Shown here: positions 27,434 through 38,463 of the stretch, one piece after another
How the letters are laid out: each line of letters opens with the position of its first letter
How positions within the stretch are numbered: the first letter of the stretch is position 1
Assembly: GCF_947487305.1 (NCBI RefSeq)
Contig: NZ_CANKWH010000011.1
Span: forward strand, 1 to 64,000
Direction of reading: 5' to 3'
From: an uncultured Paracoccus sp.
GTDB lineage: Bacteria; Pseudomonadota; Alphaproteobacteria; Rhodobacterales; Rhodobacteraceae
DNA: 64,000 bases
Notes under the pieces: model-generated
Databases searched by the model: none
The model's input: only the letters and a program-made list of their open reading frames with translations
Told to the model about the DNA's origin: nothing
Made by a program: the position numbers and the translations under genes

Positions 27434-28176
27434 CAGGCGTCCTCTCCCAGGTAGGCGCTGCGCACCTGCCGGTCGGCGCGGATCGCCTCGCCCGTGCCGG
27501 TGGCGATGAGGCGGCCATAGACCAGTACGCTGATGCGGTCGGCCAGCGCAAAGACCGCGTCCATGTCATGCTCGATCAGCAGCACCGTCACCTCGCCCTT
27601 GAGGCTGCCGATGACCCGGATCAGCCGCTCGGCCTCGGGTCCCGACGTGCCGGCCAGCGGCTCGTCCAGCAGCAAGAGGCGCGGATTGGTGGCCAGCGCA
27701 ATGGCCAGTTCCAGCTGCCGCTTCTCGCCATGGCTCAGCGATCCGGCACGGGCGTCAGTGCGATCCTCCAGACCGACGCGGGCCAGCGCGGCGCGGGCCT
27801 GATCGTTCAGCGCCACCTCGCTCGCCACCGGGGCGAAAAAGCGGAAGCTGCTGCCCTCGCGGGCCTGAACGGCGGTAGAAACATTTTCCATAACCGAAAA
27901 GGCCGGCAGGATCGAGGTGATCTGGAAGCTGCGCGACAGCCCCCGCCGCACCCGCTGCGGCATGACCAGCCGGGTGATGTCCTCGCCTCCGAAGCGGACC
28001 TTGCCGCTGTTGCTGGGCAGTTGACCGGACAGCTGCGAGATCAGCGTGGTCTTGCCGGCACCATTCGGGCCGATGATGGCGTGCAGCTCACCTTCTTCGA
28101 CCGACAGGCAGACATCATCCGTAACAGTCAGCGCGCCATATGATTTGCACAGGTTCCGCACTTCGAGCAGGCTCAT
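27433..28176 (-). CDS. branched-chain-type ABC transporter ATPase (LivG-like)
   Basis: 247 residues from the ATG at 28176, which overlaps the stop of the permease gene (ATGA); the long in-frame extension upstream is antisense to nothing useful but lies within the permease gene. Walker [13 protein letters not shown] near 37, signature [12 protein letters not shown] near 146 and Walker [12 protein letters not shown] near 167. [22 protein letters not shown] near 84 is the LivG-specific Q-loop region. It forms the ATPase heterodimer with the LivF-like protein. Confidence 0.92.
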
Positions 28177-29117
28177 TTCGCGCCTCCGATCCGGCGGATC
28201 AGCCCGCTGACGCCATCGCGCGATGCCAGCACGACGCCGATCAGGATCAGCCCGAAGAACAGCGGCCAATGCTCGGAAAAACGGGACAGAAATTCCTCGA
28301 GCAGCAGCGCGATCACCGCGCCGCCGACCGCGCCGATCAGGTTGCCGATGCCGCCCAGCACCACCATCACGATCAGCTCGCCTGAGCGGTGCCAGTTCAT
28401 CAGCGCGGGCGAGACGAATTCGGTCTGGTTGGCCAGCATCACCCCCGCCACCGCCGCCATGCAGCCCGAGATGACATAGGCGGTCAGCTGGAAACGGAAG
28501 GGCGAATAGCCGATGGCCTGCATCCTCACCGGGTTCTCGCGCGTGCCGGTCAGCACCCGGCCAAAGCGCGATTGGGTGATCCTCAACGCCAGAAGATAGA
28601 GGACGATCAAGAGGCCAAGGGTGACGTAGAACAGCACCCGGTCGCTCTCCAAGAGCGGCTGGCCGAGGAGTGTCGAGCGCGCGGCCAGCGTCACCCCATC
28701 ATCGCCGCCATAGGTCGACAGCGAGACGAAGAAGAAATAGGCCATCTGCGCGAAGGCCAGCGTGATCATGATGAAATAGACCCCGCGTGTCCTGAGCGAA
28801 ATCGCCCCAGTGACCAGCGCAAAGGGTGCCGCCGCGACAATGGCGGCCAGCAAGTGCAGCGTCAGGTCAGTGATGCCCGCGCGCTGCAGGATCGCCACCG
28901 CATAGGCGCCGATGCCCAGATAGGCGGCGTGGCCAAAGCTGACCATGCCGCCATAGCCGAGGATCAGGTCCAGCGCGAGCGCCGCAATGGCGAAGGCGAG
29001 GATGCGGGTGGCGATGACGATGAGGAAGCTTTCGCCCAGCATCCCGGCCAGCAGCGGCAGCAGGGCAAAACCGCCAAAGATCACCAGCGCGGCGATGTTG
29101 CGCAGACGCGGGCTCAT
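28173..29117 (-). CDS. branched-chain-type ABC transporter permease (LivM-like)
   Basis: 314 residues with eight to ten hydrophobic segments. The family motifs LDLILGYGGMVSFGHAAYLGIGAY (in two parts near 42 and 55) and RFGRVLTGTRENPVRMQAIGY near 185 are clear. The coding start at 29117 overlaps the LivH-like stop (ATGA). It forms the pore with the LivH-like permease. Confidence 0.92.
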   Translation of the reverse strand: MSPRLRNIAALVIFGGFALLPLLAGMLGESFLIVIATRILAFAIAALALDLILGYGGMVSFGHAAYLGIGAYAVAILQRAGITDLTLHLLAAIVAAAPFALVTGAISLRTRGVYFIMITLAFAQMAYFFFVSLSTYGGDDGVTLAARSTLLGQPLLESDRVLFYVTLGLLIVLYLLALRITQSRFGRVLTGTRENPVRMQAIGYSPFRFQLTAYVISGCMAAVAGVMLANQTEFVSPALMNWHRSGELIVMVVLGGIGNLIGAVGGAVIALLLEEFLSRFSEHWPLFFGLILIGVVLASRDGVSGLIRRIGGAK

Positions 29118-30031
29118 GACTTCTGCCCGAAGAGGCCCGCTGGACGCACAGCGAGGATCAGTGCCATCAGGATGTAGACCAGCATCGGTGCAAGCGTCCG
29201 CCCGGCCTGCGCGGCGGCAGACGGGTCCATCACGGCTTTCAGCAGGATCGGGCCGAAGACCCGGCCCACGGTATCGACCACGCCGACCAGCAGCGCCCCG
29301 GCAAAGGCACCCTTGATCGAGCCGATGCCGCCAATGACGATGACGACGAACGCAAGGATCAGCACGCTTTCCCCCATGCCGGTATCGACGGCAAGGATCG
29401 GCGCGACCATCGCCCCGGCGAATCCGGCCAGCATCGCGCCAAAGGCGAAGATCAACGTGAACAGTTTGCGCACATCGACGCCAAGCGCCGACAGCATGGC
29501 CCGGTTCGAGGCCCCTGCCCTGAGCCGCATCCCGATCCGCGTGCGGGTGATCACCAGCCACAACCCGAGCGCGGTCAACAGCCCCGCCGCGATGATGGCC
29601 AGTCGAAAGACCGGATAACGCAGCGGCCCGATCAGCGGCACCGAGCCCGACAGCGCCTCGGGCATGGAAACGGTCAGCGGTGCCGCGCCCCAGATCATCT
29701 CGACCGCCTCGGTGATGACCATGACGAGGCCAAAGGTCGCCAGCACCTGATCGAGATGACTTCGGTCATAGAGATGGCGGAAGATCAGGAACTCCAGCAC
29801 CAGCCCGATCAGCAGCGTCGCGGGCAGGGTCAGCAAGAGGCCGAGGCCATAGCTGCCGGTCATCCCGGCGAAGGTGACGACCAGATAGGCGCCGATCATG
29901 TAGATGACGCCATGGGCGAGGTTCACGAAATCCATGATCCCGAAGACCAGCGTCAGCCCGGCGGCGATCAGGAACAGCAGCACGCCGAACTGTAGCCCGT
30001 TCAGCAATTGCAGCAGCAGAAGATTGGTCAT
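29114..30031 (-). CDS. branched-chain-type ABC transporter permease (LivH-like)
   Basis: 305 residues, eight or so membrane helices. It opens with LLLQLLNGLQFGVLLFLIAAGL and contains GIMDFVNLAHGVIYMIGAY near 31 and RTRIGMRLRAGASNRAMLSALG near 180, all typical of LivH. It lies 64 bases after the binding-protein gene, and that gap contains an inverted repeat. Partner of the LivM-like protein. Confidence 0.92.
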   Translation of the reverse strand: MTNLLLLQLLNGLQFGVLLFLIAAGLTLVFGIMDFVNLAHGVIYMIGAYLVVTFAGMTGSYGLGLLLTLPATLLIGLVLEFLIFRHLYDRSHLDQVLATFGLVMVITEAVEMIWGAAPLTVSMPEALSGSVPLIGPLRYPVFRLAIIAAGLLTALGLWLVITRTRIGMRLRAGASNRAMLSALGVDVRKLFTLIFAFGAMLAGFAGAMVAPILAVDTGMGESVLILAFVVIVIGGIGSIKGAFAGALLVGVVDTVGRVFGPILLKAVMDPSAAAQAGRTLAPMLVYILMALILAVRPAGLFGQKS

Positions 30032-30056
30032 GTGCGCCTGCTTGGCCGAAGTGGCT

Positions 30057-30083
30057 GGGGTGCGGATCTTGCGCCCGCACCCC
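30057..30083 (-). other. 9-bp inverted repeat after the LivJ-like gene
   Basis: GGGGTGCGG (30057-30065) and its complement CCGCACCCC (30075-30083) flank a nine-base loop between the binding-protein stop (30096) and the LivH-like start (30031). No U-run follows. It is the third inverted repeat placed directly after a minus-strand binding-protein gene in this window. Confidence 0.6.
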
Positions 30084-30095
30084 GCCTCTCCCTGA

Positions 30096-31259
30096 TCACT
30101 TCATCTGGCACTGGGATGCGTAAGTGTCGGCGTAGTCATCGAAGATCGCCTTCACCACCGAGGTGGCGAACTTTCCGTCCTCGCGCTTCTTCACCTCGGC
30201 CAGATAGAAATCCTGCACCGGGAAATGGTTCGGGCCAAAGGTGAAATCGCCGCGCACCGAGGGGAAGTCGGCGGTTTCCAGCGCCGCGATCAGCGCATCC
30301 TTGTCGGCGGTGCCGCCGGCCGCGCGCACGGCGGCATCGATCAGCTTGGCCGCGTCATAGCCATGCGCGGCATAGCTGGCCGGAACCTTGCCGAACTTGG
30401 CCTCGAAGCCCTCGACAAAGGCCTTGTTCGCCTCGTTGTCCAGATCCGGCGTCCAGTTGGTGCCCGAGAAGAAGCCGACAGCAGCATCCTGCTGCGCCGG
30501 CAGGGTCGATTCGTCCACGGTAAAGGCCGAGAGGAAGGGGATCGTCTCCAGCCCCGCCTGCCGGTATTGCTTGACGAGGTTCACCCCCATGCCGCCGGGC
30601 ATGAAGGCAAAGACCGCATCGGGCTGGGCGGCGGCGATCTGCGCCAGTTCCGCCGAGAAATCGAGCTGCCCCAGCTGGGTAAAGACCTCTCCCGCCAGCC
30701 CGCCGTCATAGCTGTGCTTGAAGCCCGCCAGACTGTCCTGCCCGGCCTGATAGTTCGGCGCGATCAGGAAGACGTTCTTGAAGCCCTGCTCCTTGGCATA
30801 GGCGCCCATCACCTCGTGGTTCTGGTCGTTCTGGTAGGAAACCGAGAAGAAGGCCTTGTTGCACTCGGCCCCGGCCAGGTTGGACGGACCGGCATTCGGA
30901 CTGATCAGGATCGCGCCGGCATCAGTCACCGGCTTTACGATGGCCCCGGCGATATTGGAGAAGATCGGGCCGACGACGATATCGGCGCCGTCCCGTTCCA
31001 CCAACTCGCGGGCCTTGTTGGCGGCGATGTCCGGTTTCTGCTCGTCATCGACGATGATGATCTCGGTCTTCATGCCGCCGATCTCGCCGATCTCGTCGGC
31101 GGCCTGCTGAAAGCCGTCGCGCGCCATCTCGCCCAGCACGGCGGCGGGGCCGGAGAGGGTCAGCAGAACGCCAATCTTCAGCGTGTCATCGTCCTGTGCG
31201 GAGGCGGGGCCGGCAAGGCAGGTGGTGGCAGCAAGCAGCGTCAGGATCTTGCGGGTCAT
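30096..31259 (-). CDS. branched-chain-type ABC transporter binding protein (LivJ-like)
   Basis: 387 residues. Signal peptide ending PASAQD near residue 22. The mature domain starts LKIGVLLTLSGPAAVLGEM, the common opening of type I (Leu/Ile/Val) binding proteins. Residues DIVVGPIFSNIAGAIVKPV near 92 and LISPNAGPSN near 118 line the ligand cleft. First gene of the liv-type operon. The ligand is not identifiable by reading; non-amino-acid substrates are common in alphaproteobacteria. Confidence 0.9.
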   Translation of the reverse strand: MTRKILTLLAATTCLAGPASAQDDDTLKIGVLLTLSGPAAVLGEMARDGFQQAADEIGEIGGMKTEIIIVDDEQKPDIAANKARELVERDGADIVVGPIFSNIAGAIVKPVTDAGAILISPNAGPSNLAGAECNKAFFSVSYQNDQNHEVMGAYAKEQGFKNVFLIAPNYQAGQDSLAGFKHSYDGGLAGEVFTQLGQLDFSAELAQIAAAQPDAVFAFMPGGMGVNLVKQYRQAGLETIPFLSAFTVDESTLPAQQDAAVGFFSGTNWTPDLDNEANKAFVEGFEAKFGKVPASYAAHGYDAAKLIDAAVRAAGGTADKDALIAALETADFPSVRGDFTFGPNHFPVQDFYLAEVKKREDGKFATSVVKAIFDDYADTYASQCQMK

Positions 31260-31371
31260 GGCAGGTCAACCTTCCTGTTGGGGGCGCCCGTTCGCGGGGC
31301 CTTCGCCGTTAATCGGCGATTGCCCCTAACACGCACCGATAGGGGGCCCCGAGTCAAGAAAATTGTTTCAG

Positions 31372-31390
31372 GCTTGAAATAAAATCAAGC
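31372..31390. other. AT-rich hairpin between sufS and the LivJ-like gene
   Basis: GCTTGA (31372-31377) and TCAAGC (31385-31390) flank the loop AATAAAA. It lies 13 bases beyond the sufS stop codon, in an AT-rich island of the 143-base gap between two co-directed operons. It could end the suf message or be part of the liv-type promoter region; I see no convincing -35/-10 pair. Confidence 0.35.
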
Positions 31391-31402
31391 GCAGCCCGCC
31401 CC

Positions 31403-32614
31403 TCAGCCGAACAGCTCCCGGCAGAAGCCCAGCCCGTCGATCAGCGCATCCACCTCGGCCTCGGTGTTGTACATGGCAAAGCTGGCGCGGGCGCTGGCGG
31501 TGATGCCATAGAAATCCATCAGCGGCATGGCGCAATGGCTGCCGGCGCGCACGGCGATCCCTCGCTTGTCGAGGATGGTCGAGATGTCATGCGCATGCGC
31601 CCCCTCCATCGTCATCGAGAAGATCGCTCCCTTGCCCGGCGCGTCGCCCTGCACGTTCAGCCAGTTCAGCGCGCGCAGCTTGTCGCGGGTGCGGTCGCGC
31701 AGTTTCGTCTCATGGGCGGCGATGTTCTCCATGCCGATATCCATCAGGTATTCCAGCGCCGCGCCCAGACCGATCTGGTTGACGATGCCCGGCGTGCCGG
31801 CCTCGAATTTCAGCGGCGGGTCGGCATAGGTGACGGCATCGCGCGTCACCGTCTTGATCATATCGCCGCCGCCCATGAAGGGGCGCATCTCGTTCTGGCG
31901 ATCGCGGGCGATCCAGATCGCGCCCGATCCCGAGGGGCCGTAAAGCTTGTGCCCGGTGATGCAGTAGAAATCGACGCCAAGCGACTTGAGATCGACCGGC
32001 ATATGCACCGAGGCCTGCGAGCCATCGACCAGCACTGGCACATCGGTGCCGCGCGCGATCGCCGCCACGTCCACCACCGTGCCGGTCACGTTCGACATGT
32101 GGGTAACGGCGATCAGCTTGGTCTTCGGCCCAACGGCGGCCAGCACATTTTCCGGCGGCAGGCTGCCATCAGCCTCCGGCTCGACCCATTTCAACACCAC
32201 GCCCTGCCGCTCGCGCAGGAAGTTCCAGGGCACGATATTGGCGTGATGCTCCAGCACCGACAGCACGATCTCGTCGCCCGCCTGCAGGTTCGGCGCGGCC
32301 CATCCATAGCTGACCAGATTGATCGCCTCGGTCGCGCCCGAGGTGAAGATGATCTCGTCCTCGCGCGGGGCGTTCAGGAATTTGGCGATGATCGCCCGCA
32401 CCCGCTCGTAATTGTCGGTGGCGAGGTTCGACAGGAAATGCAGCCCGCGATGGACATTGGCATATTCGCCCTCATAGGCGCGGGTGATGGCGTCGATCAC
32501 CTGCCGGGGCTTCTGGGCGCTGGCGCCATTGTCCAGATAGACCAGCGGCTTGCCGTTCACCTGCCGCGACAGGATAGGAAAATCGGCGCGGATGGTCTGA
32601 AGATCAAAGCTCAT
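31403..32614 (-). CDS. sufS: cysteine desulfurase SufS
   Basis: 403 residues, class V aminotransferase fold of the SufS (group II) type. The PLP lysine is Lys223 in ITGHKLYGPSG, and the active-site cysteine is Cys361 in AGSHCAMPLM, placed on a short loop as in SufS rather than the longer IscS loop. It takes sulfur from cysteine for Fe-S cluster assembly on SufBCD. Its start overlaps the stop of the YIP1-like gene (ATGA). Last gene of the suf operon; no sufE or sufU gene is visible beside it. Confidence 0.93.
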   Translation of the reverse strand: MSFDLQTIRADFPILSRQVNGKPLVYLDNGASAQKPRQVIDAITRAYEGEYANVHRGLHFLSNLATDNYERVRAIIAKFLNAPREDEIIFTSGATEAINLVSYGWAAPNLQAGDEIVLSVLEHHANIVPWNFLRERQGVVLKWVEPEADGSLPPENVLAAVGPKTKLIAVTHMSNVTGTVVDVAAIARGTDVPVLVDGSQASVHMPVDLKSLGVDFYCITGHKLYGPSGSGAIWIARDRQNEMRPFMGGGDMIKTVTRDAVTYADPPLKFEAGTPGIVNQIGLGAALEYLMDIGMENIAAHETKLRDRTRDKLRALNWLNVQGDAPGKGAIFSMTMEGAHAHDISTILDKRGIAVRAGSHCAMPLMDFYGITASARASFAMYNTEAEVDALIDGLGFCRELFG

Positions 32615-33207
32615 GGCTGCACCTCGGGCATCAGGCCGAAGGCGGCGGCGATGAAGGACAGCACGAAACCCAGCGCGAGCATCGTTGCCAGCATCACCAG
32701 AAGCACCTTCCAGCCACTACGGAAGCCGTGCAGCAGCTTGGTGAATTGCACGGTCAGATAGAAGAACATTCCCGCCGCGGCGATGCCCAGCATAGCTGCA
32801 AGATCGGAGGAAAACGGCATCAGAACGATCTGCAGCGCCTGCACCAGCAGCAGGATCGCCTCAAGCCAGACGGTCAGGATCAGCGCATCCTCGAACCGGC
32901 CCTCGCCGCCGAAAAGCCGCCCGACCCCGGACATCAGCCCGGCGGTCACGGTCAGCGCGGCCAGCTGGAAGCCGGCCAGCAGCAGCGGCTGACGCCCAAA
33001 CCAGGCGAAGGGCGACGGCTCGCCCTCGGGTGCCGCCGGCAGCATCGCCGCCGTGACCCAGGCAAGGATTGCCGCCAGCGAGACGACCAGAACGGCCGAG
33101 GCCCAACGCGCCGCCATGGGCAGGTCGGCGGCCAGCACTTCGCGGCCCGCCGCCATGGGACTGCGCAATGTCAGCCCGACCAATGCCCGAAAATCCAGCC
33201 CGTTCAT
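32611..33207 (-). CDS. YIP1-family-like membrane protein in the suf operon
   Basis: 198 residues with five hydrophobic segments. The N-terminus LDFRALVGLTLRSPMAAGREVLA is the soluble lead-in typical of bacterial YIP1-type proteins, followed by helices near 35, 75, 115, 140 and 175. Start at 33207 overlaps the preceding gene (ATGA). It sits between sufD and sufS, an arrangement I associate with Rhodobacterales. Function unknown: it might anchor or supply the assembly machinery at the membrane, but nothing in the sequence shows it. Confidence 0.75.
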   Translation of the reverse strand: MNGLDFRALVGLTLRSPMAAGREVLAADLPMAARWASAVLVVSLAAILAWVTAAMLPAAPEGEPSPFAWFGRQPLLLAGFQLAALTVTAGLMSGVGRLFGGEGRFEDALILTVWLEAILLLVQALQIVLMPFSSDLAAMLGIAAAGMFFYLTVQFTKLLHGFRSGWKVLLVMLATMLALGFVLSFIAAAFGLMPEVQP

Positions 33208-33722
33208 GCCTTCACCGCCAGCGCCGAAATGCCTGCGCCCCATATCATCAGAAAACCGATCCCGGCCACCGCCTGCACCAGCGACAGCGCCGGCCCCGGC
33301 CCGATCAGCCCGCCAACGAGACCCGCGAGCAGCATCGCCGGGGCGACGGCCAGCAGCGCCCAGAACAGCGCCAGCCGCGAATGCCGCGGTTCGATCCGCC
33401 AGCGCGTCAGCCGCATCAGCCCACCCACCAGTGCCGCCACGCCATAGGCGATCAGCGGCATCAGGAACATGACCGCCATCAGCGCCCCGCCCATCCGCGC
33501 CTCGAGTGGCACCGACGGGTCCAGCGCCGCCGCCCGTGCATGGCCGGGCGCCTGCGCCAGAAGGAAGATCAGCATCGCCGCCATCAGCACGACAAGTTGC
33601 GCCCGGTCGGGCATGTCGGCCATCCCCCGCACCACCCGGCGCGGGGCCCACCAGCTTTGCAGCACGCGCGGCAGGATGCCGCGCGGCGCGGCGCTTACAC
33701 CTTGGCGCGGCGCGTCAGCCAT
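33204..33722 (-). CDS. second YIP1-like membrane protein in the suf operon
   Basis: 172 residues with four hydrophobic segments (LVVLMAAMLIFLLAQAP near 43, ALMAVMFLMPLIAYGVAAL near 80, LALFWALLAVAPAMLLAGLV near 115, and a last one near 155). The lead-in ILPRVLQSWWAPRRVVRG resembles the start of YIP1-type proteins. The start at 33722 overlaps the sufD end by 28 bases; an internal ATG at 33623 is possible but would lose the lead-in. It is coupled to the next YIP1-like gene. The two may form a heteromeric membrane complex; function unknown. Confidence 0.7.
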   Translation of the reverse strand: MADAPRQGVSAAPRGILPRVLQSWWAPRRVVRGMADMPDRAQLVVLMAAMLIFLLAQAPGHARAAALDPSVPLEARMGGALMAVMFLMPLIAYGVAALVGGLMRLTRWRIEPRHSRLALFWALLAVAPAMLLAGLVGGLIGPGPALSLVQAVAGIGFLMIWGAGISALAVKA

Positions 33723-35034
33723 GCTTCCAGCCGGTCATTGATCTGGCTGCGCAGGCCCTCGTCCTCGACCTCGGCCAGGGCGTCGGCAAGGAAGGACAGC
33801 ACCAAGAGGACGATGGCGCGCTCCTTGGGAACCCCGCGCGAGCGCAGATAGAAAAGCGCCGTTTCGTCCAGCGCGCCGGTGGTCGAGCCGTGGCTGCAGA
33901 CCACGTCGTCGGCATAGATTTCCAGCTCGGGCTTGGCGAGGAACTGGCTGTCCTCGTCCAGAAGCAGCGCCTGGCTGATCTGATAGCCGTCGGTCTTCTG
34001 CGCGCCCGGCTTCACCAGGATCTTGCCCTGGAACACGCCCTTCGCGCCGTTCTTCAGCACCTTCTTGAAGACCTGCCGGCTCTCGCAGCGCTCGGCCCCA
34101 TGGGTCACGAAGACCGTGTCGTCGTGGTGGAACGGCCCCTTGGCACCGTCACCCAGCACGGCGGCCGCGATATGGGCCACCGCGTCGTCACCGACGAATT
34201 CGATCACGCCCTCGTGGCGCATCAGCGTGCCATTGACCGAGAGGCTGAAGCTCTTGAACTGCGCCTCGGCCGCGACACGCGCGAAGATGGCCGAGAAGCC
34301 CAGCTTCTGATGCCCTGCCCGCTTGGCGGCGATGTGGTGCAGCTTGGCGCCCGCGGCCAGATCGGCCTCGATCATGCCATTGCTGCGCGCGCCGACCATG
34401 CCGGTTTCCAGCAGCGTCAACTCTGCCCCCTCTTCCAGCCGGATGACGTGATGCCAGGTGACATCGGCCTCGGCACTGGCGCGGCGGTGCAGGATATGGA
34501 CGGGCTTCGACGGTTTGCCGGTGACGCGGATCAACACGCCCTCGGTGGCCGCGACGGTGTTCAGCGCCGCGAAGGGACGCTTGACCGGGCTCTGGCCGGC
34601 GGTTTCCAGCACGCCGTAGAGATCGGTGGCCCAATGGCTGCCCGATTGGTCCGCCTGCGACAGCAGATCAATCTCCAGCCCTTCGCCCGACAGGTCCGAG
34701 CTTTCCGCCGCCTCGAAGATGCCATCGACAAAAACCAGCCGGATGGAATCGAGATCGGTGAACAGCGGCGAATCCGGGGCCTTGTCCTCGATCGGGATCG
34801 GCGCGGGAATGGGTGCGTTGAACGCCTTGGGATCGGTATAGCGCCAATATTCGTCGCGCGGACCGGGCAGGCCCATCGCCCGCAGCCGGGCCAGCGCATC
34901 GGCGCGCGCGGCGGCGGTAAAGCCGCCCTTCGGAAGGGTCAGCACATCCAGCCGCGCGGCCAGCGCATCGGCGGTCTTGCTCGCACCAGCAGAGGGCGGC
35001 GCAGCGTCCTTGGCCTTGACGGCGAGGTCAGACA

Positions 35035-35035
<1 letters not shown>
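33695..35035 (-). CDS. sufD: Fe-S cluster scaffold subunit SufD
   Basis: 446 residues, usual for SufD. The conserved C-terminal segment (LDEDSQFLAKPELEIYADDV near 338, then CSHGSTTGALDE) holds the SufB/SufD core histidine, and FYLRSRGVPKERA follows. It forms the SufBC2D complex with the two genes upstream, building Fe-S clusters in the cytoplasm. The ATG at 35035 shares one base with the sufC stop (TGATG). Confidence 0.93.
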
Positions 35036-35790
<755 letters not shown>

Positions 35791-35871
35791 CTTACATCCC
35801 ATCATCTTCGGCGCAGCGGCCCTCGCCTGCGCATTGTTCCCTGCGCCGTCCGACCGGACAGCGCGCATCTT

Positions 35872-37389
<1,518 letters not shown>

Positions 37390-37419
37390 CTTTCGCCCTT
37401 CCTCTGGCGACCTTTCCGG

Positions 37420-38463
37420 TCAGCCATGTCTGTCGCGCCACCGCGAATACGCTGATTCCCACGCATTCGCAAAGCGATTCACCTCATCCGCCGTGGTGGC
37501 GGGCCCAAGGGAAACGCGGATGGCCGAGGCGGCGTCGCTATCCGAATAACCCATCGCCTGCAAGACGCCGCTGGCCCGGACCTTGCCCGAGGAACAGGCC
37601 GAACCCGCCGAAATGGCATAGCCCGCCAGATCCATCTGCATGACCTGCGTTTCACCCTTCCATCCGGATGTAAGAACGCAGGTCGTGTTGGGCAAGCGCC
37701 GCGCGCCCTTTCCGGCGATCATTGCGCCGGGGGCAGCCGCCAGAATCCGCGCCTCCAGCCCGTCGCGCAGCTCGGCCACGCGCTCCCAGGTGCCGTCTTC
37801 CAGCTCGCGCTGCGCCGCCGTGGCGGCGGCGGCGAAACCGGCAATGCCGATCAGGTTCTCGGTCCCGGCACGACGCCCCTGTTCCTGCCCGCCGCCGCGA
37901 ATCAAGGCCTCGATCTCGGTGCCTTTCTTCAGGATCAGCGCACCGATGCCCTTGGGTCCGCCCAGCTTGTGCGCGCTGACGAAACCCGCGGTAATGCCCA
38001 GCCAGTTGAAGGCAAAGGGCACCTTGCCGAAAGCCTGGGTCAGATCGCTGGACGCCAGCCCCTGCGGCAGATCCTGCATCACCCCGGTCTCGTTATTGGC
38101 CAGTTGCAGAGTCGCCTGCGCCGGATCGGGCACGGTGATGATGCCGTCCTGATCCACCGCCAGATCCTGCTCGCACCAGACCTTGATGGCGCTGTGCTCG
38201 GCCGGCGCGCAGTGAATCCTCCGCCCCGGCAGCACCATCGCCGCCGCCTCGGTCGTGCCCGAGGTGAAGATCACATCGGCGCCTTCAGCCCCCAGAGCCG
38301 TCGCCAAAGCCTCGCGTGAGCGTTCCAGCAGCATCTTGGCCGCCCGCCCCTCGCTATGGACCGATGACGGATTGCCCGCGACCTCCATCGCCTCGACCAT
38401 CGCCGCCTTCACTTCGGGGCGCAGCGGCGTGGTGGCGTTCCAGTCGAGGTAGTGCCGGGTCAT
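37420..38463 (-). CDS. NifS/IscS-type cysteine desulfurase (short)
   Basis: 347 residues, shorter than E. coli IscS (404). It is class V: YLDWNATTPLRPEV at the start, PLP lysine Lys166 in VSAHKLGGPKG, RRAGTENLIGIAG near 197, and the catalytic Cys290 in SAGSACSSGKV on the long loop of group I desulfurases. The start at 38463 overlaps the coaBC stop (ATGA). It is a second sulfur donor in the same operon as sufS, placed ahead of sufB. It may serve a different acceptor, for example tRNA thiolation, or act early in cluster assembly. Confidence 0.88.
   Translation of the reverse strand: MTRHYLDWNATTPLRPEVKAAMVEAMEVAGNPSSVHSEGRAAKMLLERSREALATALGAEGADVIFTSGTTEAAAMVLPGRRIHCAPAEHSAIKVWCEQDLAVDQDGIITVPDPAQATLQLANNETGVMQDLPQGLASSDLTQAFGKVPFAFNWLGITAGFVSAHKLGGPKGIGALILKKGTEIEALIRGGGQEQGRRAGTENLIGIAGFAAAATAAQRELEDGTWERVAELRDGLEARILAAAPGAMIAGKGARRLPNTTCVLTSGWKGETQVMQMDLAGYAISAGSACSSGKVRASGVLQAMGYSDSDAASAIRVSLGPATTADEVNRFANAWESAYSRWRDRHG

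Noticed and set aside
31260-31402. Sigma70 promoter for the LivJ-like operon
   Set aside because: TTGACT at 31357-31352 has no acceptable -10 at 16-18 bases; no reliable call can be made.
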